The notes under the pieces are model-generated. The model saw only the letters and a list, made by a program, of their open reading frames with translations. It had not been told where the DNA came from and made no database searches. The position numbers and the translations under genes are program-made. This document shows positions 39,370 to 48,945 of a stretch of 64,000 bases of DNA, in pieces. Origin of the DNA: Casimicrobiaceae bacterium (lineage in GTDB: Bacteria > Pseudomonadota > Gammaproteobacteria > Burkholderiales > Casimicrobiaceae); the NCBI GenBank assembly GCA_026646885.1, contig JAPKHK010000008.1, positions 124,001-188,000 of the forward strand, in the 5' to 3' direction. The first letter of the stretch is position 1. Each line of letters begins with the position of its first letter.

Positions 39370-40965
39370 TCACTCGAGGTCGCAGGCCACCCGTTCGAAG
39401 TCGGCACCACGCTGTAGCGGCCGTGTCAGGCGGTACACCGCCCCCGTAGTGCCACCGCGCGTTTGCAGGCGACGACCGGGGTTGAACACTCGCAGAGGGA
39501 GAATCAGCGACAGGGGTTCCGCCGCGGTCTTGGGCAGTAGGATCGCCGGCAAGTTGGTTTCCTGCTTGAGTAGCGAGCCCACGGGGATGAGGTCCAGTGC
39601 CTTTGGCTCACCCGGCCAGCTCATGATGACAATTTCGAGTTCGCCTCGCTCATTCAGACCCAGGCGCTTGACCCACCCTGGGCTGCGATGTCCGCGTTCA
39701 TCCCGCCAGACCGCCAACTGGTCGATTTGCCAGGCGATTTCCGGATGTGGCTTGGCATGCAGGACGCAACCCTCGGGTCCGATGTTCCCGCGCCACGGCG
39801 TCCAGGGCCAGGCGCGGTCGGCATGCTCGCGCTCTCGATCATAGCCCGTGACCACGGTGAAGGTGGCCAGCTGCTGAGCATTGCGGTAACTGGCGCGGGA
39901 CTGCGCCTCGACCGTGGCAAAGGTCTGGCCACCGATGCGAAAGTATGCGCCGGGCAGCCCCCCGGTCGACACCGCCAGGGACACTTCAGTCAGACCTGCC
40001 ACGCCACGCCCCCGATAAGTGCACCAATGCCGCTGCAAATGCTCCAGCAGCGCGATGCAGGTCTCGACCGAGCAGTCCGCCCCCAGCCCCAACTCGGCAG
40101 GCACTGCCCCGCTCTTGAGGCGGCGCAGCCGCTTGTCGATGCTGGCGTTGAGTTTGTCCGTAGTGGCGTAGCGAACAGCCTGCGGATCGCTGGCCGCCCC
40201 CGGGATCGGCTGAGTCAGCCCGTGTGCCGCTTTGAGATCGACCATGAAGACCACCTCCCCCGCCGGAGGCTCCTGCGCCACAGGTCGTAGTTTGCGCGCC
40301 CAGCGCTCCAGCCACCGGTCGGTAAGCTCGAGTTGCCGCGGTGTGAGGCCGAATGGGTCAGCGCCACCGATCAGCAGGGCGTGAGCGTAGGTCGAATAGC
40401 AAGAGACAGTGCCGGCGACAGAGATGAGCTTGTCCTTCACCATATTGTCGGCGCATTGCAGCATCTCAGCGAAGCGGAAGTAGGCATGCAATTCCGGCCA
40501 ATAATCCTTGGGCGGGTTCTGCCGCGCCAGCCCGTACACCAAGGCGAGTTGCTTGCCGACATAGAGCCCGCGCTGGAGGATGTTGGGTGCGTACGGCTGG
40601 ATGCTCGGTTCACCTTCGAGCAGCGGCTTGATGCAAAGGGAGAACTGCCCCCAGAGCCTATGCCAGAGGTCGCGCGCCAGTGCAAAATGCGCCAGCTCAC
40701 CGCTGGCGAAGGGCAGCGGCTTGTGCATGAAACGCTTGCATAAATCCTCGTGCAGGAACTGCACCGGCTCGCGCAGCGTCTCCGCGATCTTCGCTCGCTC
40801 CACGCCGTCAAGGGGCACTTCGGCCAATGACCGCAGTTGCGCTTGCAGCATCTCCGCCGCGCGCTGGACGTTGGTGAGCGGCACCTCCATCAACCACTTG
40901 CGACAGCCTTTGCTGTCGAAAAAGGCTGGCGGTCCAACCCTGGGGCTAACGGGTCCTTGGTTCAC
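39370..40965 (-). CDS. conserved protein of unknown function, possible PilZ-related C-terminus
   Basis: I recognise this only as a betaproteobacterial conserved hypothetical type. The N-terminal region has the SKGCRKWLMEVPLTNVQRA pattern (about residues 18-36) followed by a largely helical region. The C-terminal 100 residues (from about LIPVGSLLKQETN) are predicted beta-rich and sit where a PilZ cyclic di-GMP domain lies in related proteins, but I cannot see a clear RxxxR/DxSxxG pair, so binding is doubtful. There is no signal peptide or TM segment. I start it at the GTG at 40965 (531 residues) because GAGG lies 7 nt upstream; the frame stays open to 41046. Neighbours are a HIT protein and the DUF255 protein. 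Confidence 0.75.
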   Translation of the reverse strand: MNQGPVSPRVGPPAFFDSKGCRKWLMEVPLTNVQRAAEMLQAQLRSLAEVPLDGVERAKIAETLREPVQFLHEDLCKRFMHKPLPFASGELAHFALARDLWHRLWGQFSLCIKPLLEGEPSIQPYAPNILQRGLYVGKQLALVYGLARQNPPKDYWPELHAYFRFAEMLQCADNMVKDKLISVAGTVSCYSTYAHALLIGGADPFGLTPRQLELTDRWLERWARKLRPVAQEPPAGEVVFMVDLKAAHGLTQPIPGAASDPQAVRYATTDKLNASIDKRLRRLKSGAVPAELGLGADCSVETCIALLEHLQRHWCTYRGRGVAGLTEVSLAVSTGGLPGAYFRIGGQTFATVEAQSRASYRNAQQLATFTVVTGYDREREHADRAWPWTPWRGNIGPEGCVLHAKPHPEIAWQIDQLAVWRDERGHRSPGWVKRLGLNERGELEIVIMSWPGEPKALDLIPVGSLLKQETNLPAILLPKTAAEPLSLILPLRVFNPGRRLQTRGGTTGAVYRLTRPLQRGADFERVACDLE

Positions 40966-41086
40966 GCGCACCTCACACGGATCCGCCCAAGCCACGCACA
41001 AAGCGGCCGGAGCGGGCGCGACGGCGAATCCGCAATCCGGTCGCAACCGACTTGGTCAATGGCAAGGGGGCGAGGAGCAAGAGCAC

Positions 41087-41509
41087 CTAACGCGCCCCTT
41101 GGGCCAGGCGCTCTGCCAGATCGGCGCGCAGGCGCCGCACAAATGCCTCGGGTAGAGTTCTTTGCCCCGCGGGGCGCTGCGCGGCCCCCCAAACCGGGGC
41201 CGGGAAATGGCTGTCGTCCGCAAATCGCGGAATCACATGCCAATGCAAGTGCGGCGTCAAGTTGCCCAGGCTCGCGAGATTGACTTTCACTGGCGACAGC
41301 AAATCGCGCAGACTCTTCTCCACCGCGCAGACCACGGCCATCATTCGGTTGCGCTCAGCTGGTGCCAAATCACTCATCTCCTTGACATGCCGCTGCCAGA
41401 TCACGCGGCAGAATCCTGGGAAAGCGGGTTCAGGTGCAAGCACGACGCGGCAGTGCGGGTCTTGCCACAATATCTCACCGCCGGCCTGCTCGCAGTATTC
41501 ACATGGCAT
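41087..41509 (-). CDS. HIT-family nucleotide hydrolase/transferase
   Basis: The 140-residue cytosolic protein has the histidine-triad motif HLHWHVIP near residue 92, and the FPGFCRVIWQRHVKEMSDL segment seen in the Fhit/HINT branch. HIT proteins cleave nucleoside phosphoramidates or dinucleoside polyphosphates. An N-terminal CEYC pair could bind metal. It stands 77 bp after the FAD/Fe-S oxidoreductase gene and 121 bp before the PilZ-like gene on the same strand. Confidence 0.9.
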   Translation of the reverse strand: MPCEYCEQAGGEILWQDPHCRVVLAPEPAFPGFCRVIWQRHVKEMSDLAPAERNRMMAVVCAVEKSLRDLLSPVKVNLASLGNLTPHLHWHVIPRFADDSHFPAPVWGAAQRPAGQRTLPEAFVRRLRADLAERLAQGAR

Positions 41510-41586
41510 ATTGTTCGCGCTTATCCTTCATCTGGCAAGATTCTACCCGCCTGGCTTGCCGCCGCAATGCCTCCAGCAATTCCGCG

Positions 41587-44500
41587 CTAAAGGAGCACGC
41601 GCTCGATTCCGCCCTGGCTAACCGCCGCCACATAATTCGGCAGCCAATTCTCGCCAAGGATTCGCCGGGCCACTGCAATCACCAGATAGTCGGCGCTGCT
41701 GGCCACGTCCTCACGATAGCGCTGCAAGCCCTGGAGGCACGAGGGGCAAGAGGTGAGAATCTGCACTGGGCCGTCAAAACCGTCCCCGCGCAGTCGAGCC
41801 GTGCCCTCGCGTAGCTCAAGCTCTTTGCGAAAGCGCACTTGGGTGGCGATATCCGGCCGCGACACCGCGAGGCTGCCGGACTCGCCGCAGCAGCGGTCAC
41901 TGAGATCGACACGCTGGCCCATCAGCTGGCGCGCAACGCGTAAGCCGGAATGCGTCTTCATCGGGTTGTGGCAAGGCTCGTGGTACAGGTAGCGCACGCC
42001 GTCACAGCCGTCCAGGGCCAGACCCTTTTCCAGCAAGTATTCGTGGATGTCGAGCAGGCGGCAGCCCGGGAAAATGCGTTCGAACTCGTACTTTTGCAGC
42101 TGATCCATGCAGGTGCCACAAGAGACGATCACGGTCTTGATGTCGAGATAGTTGAGCGTGTTGGCGACGCGGTGGAAGAGCACCCGATTGGCAATACTGA
42201 TGGCTTCGCCCTGATCGTGGTTGCCCGAAGCGGACTGCGGATAGCCGCAGCACAGATAACCCGGAGGCAGCACACATTGCGCACCAAGGTGATAGAGCAT
42301 CGCCTGAGTCGCCAGTCCAACCTGTGAAAAGAGGCGCTCCGAGCCGCAACCCGGAAAGTAGAACACCGCTTCGCCTTCCTCCGCGCTGCGGGCGGGATTG
42401 CGAATGATTGGGATGACCTTGTCGTCCTCCAGATCCAACAGCGCCCGCGCAGTGCGCTTGGGCAGATTGCCCGGCATGGGCTTATTGAGCAAGTGGATCA
42501 CCTGCGCCTTGAACGCCGGCCGCCCCACGGTCGCCGGCGGTCGCCTTGTGAGCGTCTCCGTCAAGCCCAGGCGTTTGGCCAGCCCATGCCCGAGGCGCTG
42601 GGCTCGATAGCCCCAGTCGATGATCAGCGCCTTCATGAGCTTGATGCTCGCCGGGTCGCTGGCGCAGAGGTATGCCATGGTGGCCGCGGTGCCGAGGTTG
42701 AAGCGCTTCTTGCCCTGCTTTCTGAGGAGGTTGCGCATGGCCACGGAGACGTCGCCGAAATCGATGTCGACCGGGCACGGCGTCAGACACTTGTGGCAGA
42801 TCGTGCAGTGGTCGGCGACGTCTGAAAACTCATCCCAGTGCTTGAGCGAAACGCCACGCCTTGTCTGCTCCTCGTACAGAAACGCTTCGATGAGCAGCGA
42901 GGTACCCAGGATCTTGTTGCGCGGGCTATAGAGCAGGTTGGCCCGCGGCACGTGCGTCGAACAGACTGGCTTGCATTTGCCGCAGCGCAGGCAATCCTTG
43001 ACCATGTCGGAAATACCGCCGATCTCCGACTGTTCGAGAATCAGGCTTTCATGGCCGATGAGGCTGAACGAGGGGGTATAAGCGCGGCTCAGATCGGCGC
43101 CGGGCAGGAGTTTGCCGCTGTTGAACCTCCCCTCCGGGTCGACGCGCTGTTTGTAGGCGATGAAGGGCGCCAGTTCCTCCGGGGTGAGATACTCAAGTTT
43201 GGTGATGCCGATGCCGTGCTCACCCGAAACCACTCCGCCAAGAGCGCGCGCCAAATTCATAATGCGCGCCACGGCGGCGTTGGCGCGGGCGAGCATTCGG
43301 TAGTCGTCCGAGTTCACCGGGATGTTGGTGTGCACGTTGCCATCGCCCGCGTGCATGTGCAGCGCCACGAATACGCGGCCGCGCCGCACTTGCGCGTGGA
43401 TTTCCCGGATGCACGCCAGCACCGGGGCAAAGGCGAGACCGGCGAAGATCTCCTCCAACGGCTCCTTCAGCTCCCGCTTCCAGGAAGCCACAAGGGAATG
43501 GTCTTGCAGCGCGGGAAACGTCGCGTCCAATCGGTCGAGCAGTTCCTGCCAGCGCAGGCGTGTCGCCTCCACGAGTTCACGAGCCGCCGCGAGCTTGGCT
43601 TCGAGAATCTCCGCCGCGGGCCGGACCTCGTCATCGGGTCCGTAGGGCATCGGTCCGCCGAAAAAACGGGCCAGCGCGGCGCACAGCTCGAGCTTGTTGC
43701 CGATCGAAAACTCGATGTTGATTCGCTCTATGCCGTCGGAATACGCGCCGAGCTTATCGAGAGGAATGACGACGTCTTCGTTGATCTTGAAAGCGTTGGT
43801 GTGTTTGGCGATGGCGGCGGTGCGGGCGCGATCGAGCCAGAACTTCTTGCGGGTCTGCTCGCTCACGGCGACGAAACCCTCGGCGCCGCGTGCGTTGGCG
43901 AGGCGCACCACTTCGCTGGCGGCGGCCGCGACGGCGTTTTCCTCGTCGCCGACGATGTCCCCGATCAGCACCATCTTAGGGCGGCCATGGCGTTTGGCCT
44001 TGGTCGCGTAGCCCACGGCTTTGACGTAGCGCTCGTCGAGGTGTTCCAAACCCGCCAGCAGGACGCGCGGCGCGCCGGCAAGGGCGGCTCGTTGATCGAG
44101 ATAGTGTTTTATCTCGACGATCGCCGGCACGGATTCACGCACTAGGCCGAAAAATTCAAGGCAGACCGTGCGACCAAAGGGCGGCAGCCGGTGCAGCACG
44201 AAGCGCGCCGCGACGATGATGCCGTCACAACCTTCCTTCTGCACGCCGGGCAGGCCCGCCAAGAACTTGTCCGTGACATCCTTGCCCAGCCCGCTCTTGC
44301 GAAATGTGGCGCCGGGGATGTCGAGCCTCTCCCTGCGCAAAGGCGGGCCGCCTGCCGAAGCGGCATAGGCCAGATCGAAACGCACCATCGCCTGGTCATG
44401 AATTTTGCCCAGGTTGTGGTCCAGCCGCGTAACCTCCAGCCACTCGCCCCGCGGCGTGACCATGCGCCAACTCACTAGGTTGTCGAGGGCCGTTCCCCAG

Positions 44501-45423
44501 AGCACGGCCTTCTTGCCCCCGGCATTCATCGCCACGTTGCCACCGATGCAGGAAGCATCGGCCGATGTCGGATCGACCGCAAAAACCAAACCCGCGCGCT
44601 CCGCGGCATCCATGACCCGCCGAGTCACCACGCCCGCGCCGCAGGCGATGGTGGCCGTCGGCTCGGCGTGCCCGGGCAGAACCTGCCATTCGACGGCGCT
44701 CAGGCGCTCCAACTTCTCCGTATTGATCACCGCGGCAAGGGGCGTAAGCGGCACGGCACCGCCGGTGTAACCGGTGCCCCCCCCGCGCGGGATGATGGTC
44801 AGCCCCAGTTCGATGCACGCGTTCACCAGCCCGCCGACTTCCTCTTCGCTATCTGGGCAGAGCACGACGAAGGGATATTCGACCCGCCAGTCCGTGGCAT
44901 CGGTGACGTGCGAAACCCGCGCCAAGCCGTCAAAGCGGATGTTGTCTTCGTGGGTGTGCTGGCTCAGCGCCCGGCGCGCCCGTCGGCGCAACTGGGCGGT
45001 GGTCGCGAAACCGGCGGCAAAGCGCTCGACCGCCGCCCGGGCCGCTTGCAGCAAGTGCAGCACCTTTTCCGAGCGCTGGGCATCTTCGCCATCGCGCCGC
45101 CTGTCGATCTCACGCAAGCGATGCCGCAGAGCTTCGACCAGCAGGCCTTGCCGCCGCGGATTGTCCAGGAGGTCGTCGACCAGATAAGGGTTGCGCTCCA
45201 CCACCCAGATATCGCCCAGGACTTCGAAGAGCATGCGGGCCGAGCGGCCCGTGCGACGCTCTCCACGCAACTCGTCGAGCAACTGCCACATCGAGGCACC
45301 GAGAAGGCGGATGACGATTTCCCGGTCGGAAAATGAGGTGTAGTTGTAGGGGATCTCGCGCAGGCGCGGACCCGCAGCGGAGGGCTCCAAGAGGTCGGCG
45401 GGCAGATCGGCCGGGGAGTTCAT
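41587..45423 (-). CDS. large FAD-linked oxidase / 4Fe-4S (GlcD-GlcF-like) fusion oxidoreductase
   Basis: This 1,278-residue protein joins several redox modules. After an N-terminal DUF3683-like region of about 150 residues comes an FAD-binding PCMH domain ([20 protein letters not shown], then [20 protein letters not shown]), an FAD-linked oxidase C-terminal domain ending [16 protein letters not shown], a ferredoxin-like part with [11 protein letters not shown] (about 811-821) and [14 protein letters not shown] (about 872-885), and two cysteine-rich CCG-type domains ([18 protein letters not shown]). Such proteins oxidise 2-hydroxyacids such as D-lactate or glycolate and pass electrons to the quinone pool; substrate here is unknown. 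The start is ATG 45423 or 45432. It is divergent from prmC and heads the run HIT, PilZ-like, DUF255. Confidence 0.9.
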   Translation of the reverse strand: MNSPADLPADLLEPSAAGPRLREIPYNYTSFSDREIVIRLLGASMWQLLDELRGERRTGRSARMLFEVLGDIWVVERNPYLVDDLLDNPRRQGLLVEALRHRLREIDRRRDGEDAQRSEKVLHLLQAARAAVERFAAGFATTAQLRRRARRALSQHTHEDNIRFDGLARVSHVTDATDWRVEYPFVVLCPDSEEEVGGLVNACIELGLTIIPRGGGTGYTGGAVPLTPLAAVINTEKLERLSAVEWQVLPGHAEPTATIACGAGVVTRRVMDAAERAGLVFAVDPTSADASCIGGNVAMNAGGKKAVLWGTALDNLVSWRMVTPRGEWLEVTRLDHNLGKIHDQAMVRFDLAYAASAGGPPLRRERLDIPGATFRKSGLGKDVTDKFLAGLPGVQKEGCDGIIVAARFVLHRLPPFGRTVCLEFFGLVRESVPAIVEIKHYLDQRAALAGAPRVLLAGLEHLDERYVKAVGYATKAKRHGRPKMVLIGDIVGDEENAVAAAASEVVRLANARGAEGFVAVSEQTRKKFWLDRARTAAIAKHTNAFKINEDVVIPLDKLGAYSDGIERINIEFSIGNKLELCAALARFFGGPMPYGPDDEVRPAAEILEAKLAAARELVEATRLRWQELLDRLDATFPALQDHSLVASWKRELKEPLEEIFAGLAFAPVLACIREIHAQVRRGRVFVALHMHAGDGNVHTNIPVNSDDYRMLARANAAVARIMNLARALGGVVSGEHGIGITKLEYLTPEELAPFIAYKQRVDPEGRFNSGKLLPGADLSRAYTPSFSLIGHESLILEQSEIGGISDMVKDCLRCGKCKPVCSTHVPRANLLYSPRNKILGTSLLIEAFLYEEQTRRGVSLKHWDEFSDVADHCTICHKCLTPCPVDIDFGDVSVAMRNLLRKQGKKRFNLGTAATMAYLCASDPASIKLMKALIIDWGYRAQRLGHGLAKRLGLTETLTRRPPATVGRPAFKAQVIHLLNKPMPGNLPKRTARALLDLEDDKVIPIIRNPARSAEEGEAVFYFPGCGSERLFSQVGLATQAMLYHLGAQCVLPPGYLCCGYPQSASGNHDQGEAISIANRVLFHRVANTLNYLDIKTVIVSCGTCMDQLQKYEFERIFPGCRLLDIHEYLLEKGLALDGCDGVRYLYHEPCHNPMKTHSGLRVARQLMGQRVDLSDRCCGESGSLAVSRPDIATQVRFRKELELREGTARLRGDGFDGPVQILTSCPSCLQGLQRYREDVASSADYLVIAVARRILGENWLPNYVAAVSQGGIERVLL

Positions 45424-45514
45424 GCCGGGCATTTTACCGCAACGCAACATCCGTTCTGCTCCCGCGCCTCACTCGGTCACCTCACCGCGGGGCAATTCGC
45501 CGATAATCGTCACT

Positions 45515-46369
45515 ATGTCCGTCGTCGAACTGCTACGTCAAGCATCCGCCTTGCCTGCGCTGGAAGCGCGTCTGCTGCTCGCCCGCGTGCTCCAGCGCAA
45601 CCGCGCCTGGCTGAGCGCGCACCCCGAAGCCCCGGTCACGTCGGCACAGGCGCAGGCTTTCGCAGCGCTGTGCTCCCGCCGGGAACAGGGTGAACCGATT
45701 GCCTATCTGCTCGGGGAACGGGAATTTTATGGTCTGCGCTTGCGCGTCAACCCGTCGGCGCTGATTCCGCGCCCTGAAACCGAGATCCTGGTGGAACTCG
45801 CGCTGGCCCGCTTGCCGCAAGATGCGCCGGGCACAGTCCTCGATTTGGGCACCGGTACAGGCGCCATTGCCTTGGCGCTCGCAGATGCCCGCCCCCTTGC
45901 CACTTGCACCGCTACCGACATATCGCCCGAGGCGCTGGCCTTGGCCCGGGCCAACGCCAGCGAGCTGGGGCTCCACAATGTCGACTTCGTAGTGAGCGAT
46001 TGGTACGCCGCGCTGGCGCCGCAGGCTTGGGATTTGATCGTTGCCAACCCACCCTACATCGCCGGCAGCGATCGGCATCTTGAACGCGGCGACCTGCGCT
46101 ACGAACCGCGCGTCGCGCTAACGCCTGAAGGCGACGGACTCGCCGCCCTGCGCCGCATCGTGGCCGGCGCCGCGGCCCGTTTGAAACCGGGCGGCTGGCT
46201 CATCGTCGAGCATGGCTGGGATCAAGGCACCGCAGTGCGTTCACTCTTTGTCGACGCCGGTTTCGCTGCACCACAGACCGAACGCGATCTGGCGGGCATC
46301 GAACGGGTCACCCTGGCCCGGCCGGGCGCGGGCAGCTTATCGGCCGCTAAGCGCGTGGCCGAACCATGA
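45515..46369 (+). CDS. prmC: peptide chain release factor N5-glutamine methyltransferase
   Basis: PrmC methylates the GGQ glutamine of release factors RF1 and RF2. The 284-residue protein has the helical N-terminal domain, GEREFYGLRLRVNPSALIPR and PETEILVELAL, the SAM site VLDLGTGTGAIALALA, and the substrate motif NPPYIAG. Start ATG 45515; a GATAAT ends 7 nt before it and there is no ribosome-binding site, so the mRNA could be leaderless. Not next to prfA in this window. Confidence 0.95.
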   Translation: MSVVELLRQASALPALEARLLLARVLQRNRAWLSAHPEAPVTSAQAQAFAALCSRREQGEPIAYLLGEREFYGLRLRVNPSALIPRPETEILVELALARLPQDAPGTVLDLGTGTGAIALALADARPLATCTATDISPEALALARANASELGLHNVDFVVSDWYAALAPQAWDLIVANPPYIAGSDRHLERGDLRYEPRVALTPEGDGLAALRRIVAGAAARLKPGGWLIVEHGWDQGTAVRSLFVDAGFAAPQTERDLAGIERVTLARPGAGSLSAAKRVAEP

Positions 46370-46394
46370 TCCCTGCCCTCGACTCGCGTGGGCA

Positions 46395-46409
46395 ATAGCA
46401 ATACACTAT
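46395..46409 (+). promoter_or_regulatory. OxyR half-operator upstream of oxyR
   Basis: ATAG-N7-CTAT, with a 7-nt spacer, matches one dimer element of the OxyR operator and ends 26 nt before the oxyR start. A second dimer element at the next helical turn is not evident. This would fit negative autoregulation, as known for oxyR in enterobacteria. Confidence 0.55.
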
Positions 46410-46435
46410 CGCAACGCACCCGCGCATGAGCACTC

Positions 46436-47341
46436 GTGACCCTCACCGAACTGCGCTACATCATCGCACTCGCGCAAGAACGCCACTTCGGCCGCGCCGC
46501 GACCAAGTGCTTCGTGAGCCAGCCGACGCTGTCAGTCGCCATTCAGAAACTCGAAGACGAGCTGGGTGTGACCCTGTTCGAGCGCTTGCGCGGAGAAATC
46601 GCCATCACCGAGATTGGCGAGAGGGTGATTCAGCAGGCGCAGCGCACCCTCGACGAGGCGGAAAAGGTCAAGCAAATCGCCAAGGGCGGGCGCGATCAGC
46701 TCAACGAGACCTTGCGTCTCGGGGTCATACCCACGATCGCTCCTTACCTGCTGCCGGACCTCATTCCGCGCCTGCAGAAGCGCGCTCCGGAAATGCCTTT
46801 GGAGATCGAGGAAAACCTCACCAGCGAGCTGCAAAGCGCGCTGCTTTCGGGACGACTGGACGTGCTGCTGCTGGCCTTGCCTTTCGAGCCACCGGGCGTC
46901 GAACTGCGGCCCCTCTATGATGAGGCCTTCAGCGTGATCCTGCCGGCCGCCCATCCGCTGGCCAAGCGCAAGCAGCTTCGCTCCGCCGACCTCGCCAACG
47001 AGAAAGTGCTGTTGCTGCGCGCGGGGCACTGCCTCAGCGATCAGGTGCTGTCGAGCTGCGGCGAAGTGATTCGGCCCAACGCCCACGAGGTCGGCTATTC
47101 GATCGAGACCATGCGCCAGATGGTGGCAGCCGGTTTCGGTATTTCCGTTTTCCCTGCCAGCGCGCTCACCAGGCGCCTCGATAACAAGCTCGTCAAGGTG
47201 GTGCCCTTCGCGCCCCCGGTGCCGCACCGACGGGTGGTACTGGCGTGGCGCAAGAGTTTCACGCGACCCGCGGCGCTTAGGGTGATCGAGGAGGCGGTGC
47301 GGGCGATCCGCGCGGATTGCTTGCGGTTCGTCGAAGCATGA
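46436..47341 (+). CDS. oxyR: hydrogen peroxide sensor OxyR (LysR family)
   Basis: OxyR activates antioxidant genes when peroxide forms a disulfide between its two redox cysteines. The 301-residue protein has the LysR helix-turn-helix (RAATKCFVSQPTLSVAIQKL) and the regulatory domain with Cys199 and Cys208 in RAGHCLSDQVLSSCG, exactly the spacing and numbering of Escherichia coli OxyR, plus the C-terminal VAAGFGISVFPASAL. The start is GTG at 46436, chosen because it gives the standard N-terminus; there is no clear ribosome-binding site. It overlaps the next gene by ATGA. Confidence 0.95.
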   Translation: MTLTELRYIIALAQERHFGRAATKCFVSQPTLSVAIQKLEDELGVTLFERLRGEIAITEIGERVIQQAQRTLDEAEKVKQIAKGGRDQLNETLRLGVIPTIAPYLLPDLIPRLQKRAPEMPLEIEENLTSELQSALLSGRLDVLLLALPFEPPGVELRPLYDEAFSVILPAAHPLAKRKQLRSADLANEKVLLLRAGHCLSDQVLSSCGEVIRPNAHEVGYSIETMRQMVAAGFGISVFPASALTRRLDNKLVKVVPFAPPVPHRRVVLAWRKSFTRPAALRVIEEAVRAIRADCLRFVEA

Positions 47342-48108
47342 GCCGGCAGCGCGCTTGGCTGGGGCTTCGGGCGCTCTCCCTGACCGCTGGACTACTCGCG
47401 GCTTGTGGGCATGCGCCGCCGCGCCCGAGCACGCACACGGGTTGCGACTTGCCCCTTTTTTCACAGTCTCCGGCCGGAGAAAAGGTCCCGCTAGGCTGGG
47501 AGCCCTGGTTTCTCACCCAATACAAGCGACCCACCCAGTACCGCCTCGTGCGCGCGGGAGAGACCGTGGTGCTGGAAGCCGCCGCCGACCATTCGGCTTC
47601 GGGTTTGGTCTACAAGCTCGGTGTTCCGACCGCGACGTGCCAGGAGCTGACCTGGCGCTGGAAGATCGAAGCGCCCATCAAACAGGCCGATCCCCGCCGC
47701 GCGAGCACCGACGACGCGCCGGCACGGGTGATCGTGGTCTTCGACGGTGATCGCCGGCGCCTCGATTTCGAGGACCGCCTCTTTAGTGCCAAGGTGAAGG
47801 CCTTCACCGGACAGGAGCTTCCCTACGCAACCCTCATCTACGCCTGGACCAGCGAACTGCCCGCCGGTTCGATCGTCATGAGCCCGCATACGCGGCGCAT
47901 CCGCACCCTCGCCTTGGGCGCGGGTGCGCCGCCAGGCGCCTGGACGGAAGTTCAGCGCAATCTCTATGCCGATTATCGTCGCGCTTTTGACGAAGATCCT
48001 GGAAACATCGTCTCCATTGCCCTGATGTCCGATGCCGACAACACCGGCCAGCGGGCCCTGGCGTGGTATGGGGACATCGTCTTGGGCTCGCCGCAAGGCG
48101 CGCACTGA
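47338..48108 (+). CDS. DUF3047 family lipoprotein
   Basis: The 256-residue precursor has a lipoprotein signal with lipobox LAAC (Cys near residue 23). The mature part matches the DUF3047 pattern: QYRLVRAGETVVLEAAADHS, TWRWKIEAP, ARVIVVFDGD, YAWTSELPAGSIVMSP and a C-terminal ISIALMSDADNTGQRALAWYGDI-like block (here VSIALMSDADNTGQ). Function of the family is unknown; the beta-rich fold suggests ligand or carbohydrate binding in the periplasm. It overlaps oxyR by ATGA and is followed by the glycosyltransferase after 3 bp. Confidence 0.85.
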   Translation: MSRQRAWLGLRALSLTAGLLAACGHAPPRPSTHTGCDLPLFSQSPAGEKVPLGWEPWFLTQYKRPTQYRLVRAGETVVLEAAADHSASGLVYKLGVPTATCQELTWRWKIEAPIKQADPRRASTDDAPARVIVVFDGDRRRLDFEDRLFSAKVKAFTGQELPYATLIYAWTSELPAGSIVMSPHTRRIRTLALGAGAPPGAWTEVQRNLYADYRRAFDEDPGNIVSIALMSDADNTGQRALAWYGDIVLGSPQGAH

Positions 48109-48111
48109 CTC

Positions 48112-48945
48112 ATGTCCACCGAGCCGGCCTCACTCAGCGTGAGCATCGTGGTCTTTGCACCTGACCGCGCCGCGCTCGAGCAAACCACCGCGAGCCTCGC
48201 CGCCGCCATCGCCTTGGCGCGGGGCAGTGGCAGGCTGGACGAAGCCGAGGTCTGGCTGATCGACAATGGGCCGGCAAGCGCCGCTGCGGTGGTTGGCGAC
48301 GCCGCCAAGGTGCTGCGCGATCAAGACATCGATGTGAAGATCCAGACGGGCCACGGCAACATCGGTTACGGCCGCGGCCACAATCTCGCCCTTTTGGTCA
48401 CACAGACCGATTTTCATTTAGTGCTCAACCCGGATGTGCTGCTCGCGCCAGACGCGTTGGACGCGGCGCTCGCGTTCATGCAGGTCGAGCCGCGAGTGCT
48501 ACTGCTCACACCAGCAGCGCGCGACCGCAACGGCGAGCGCCTCTATCTGTGCAAGCACTACCCGAGCGTATTCGATTTCCTGCTGCGGGGTTTCGCTCCC
48601 AACTGGCTCAAGCGAATCTTCGACCGGCGCCTCACGCGCTATGAAATGCGCGCCGAAACGGGCGACAGAGTGGTCGCGCCGATCGACATCGCCAGCGGCT
48701 GCTTCATGTTTCTGCGCCGGTCCGCGATCGCGGCAAGCGGCGGTTTCGATCCGGCCTATTTTCTTTATTTCGAAGACTTCGATCTGTCCTGGCGCCTGGC
48801 GCAAACGGGCCTCGTTGCCTACGTGCCCCGCGTTTCCATCGTCCATTTCGGCGGGCACGCCGCGCGCAAGGGCTGGGAGCACGTGCGCATGTTTGCGCAG
48901 AGCGGCTGCGTGTTCTTCGGCAAGCATGGCTGGAAACTCTTCTAA
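48112..48945 (+). CDS. family 2 glycosyltransferase (rhamnosyltransferase-like)
   Basis: The 277-residue protein is a GT2 enzyme of the type that builds O-antigen or other surface glycans. It has an N-terminal VSIVVFAPDRAALEQTTASL, the nucleotide-binding NIGYGRGHNLAL and DFHLVLNPDVLLAPDAL (with the NPD metal motif), and IASGCFMFLRRSAIAASGGF followed by FLYFEDFDLSWRLAQTG with the acceptor-site ED. The family resembles WbbL-like rhamnosyltransferases, and rfb genes in this window would supply dTDP-rhamnose. It overlaps the epimerase gene by 20 bp. Confidence 0.88.
   Translation: MSTEPASLSVSIVVFAPDRAALEQTTASLAAAIALARGSGRLDEAEVWLIDNGPASAAAVVGDAAKVLRDQDIDVKIQTGHGNIGYGRGHNLALLVTQTDFHLVLNPDVLLAPDALDAALAFMQVEPRVLLLTPAARDRNGERLYLCKHYPSVFDFLLRGFAPNWLKRIFDRRLTRYEMRAETGDRVVAPIDIASGCFMFLRRSAIAASGGFDPAYFLYFEDFDLSWRLAQTGLVAYVPRVSIVHFGGHAARKGWEHVRMFAQSGCVFFGKHGWKLF

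Noticed and set aside
42838-44145. Plus-strand 435-codon frame antisense to the FAD oxidoreductase
   Set aside because: No recognisable domain; explained by the codon bias of the opposite strand.
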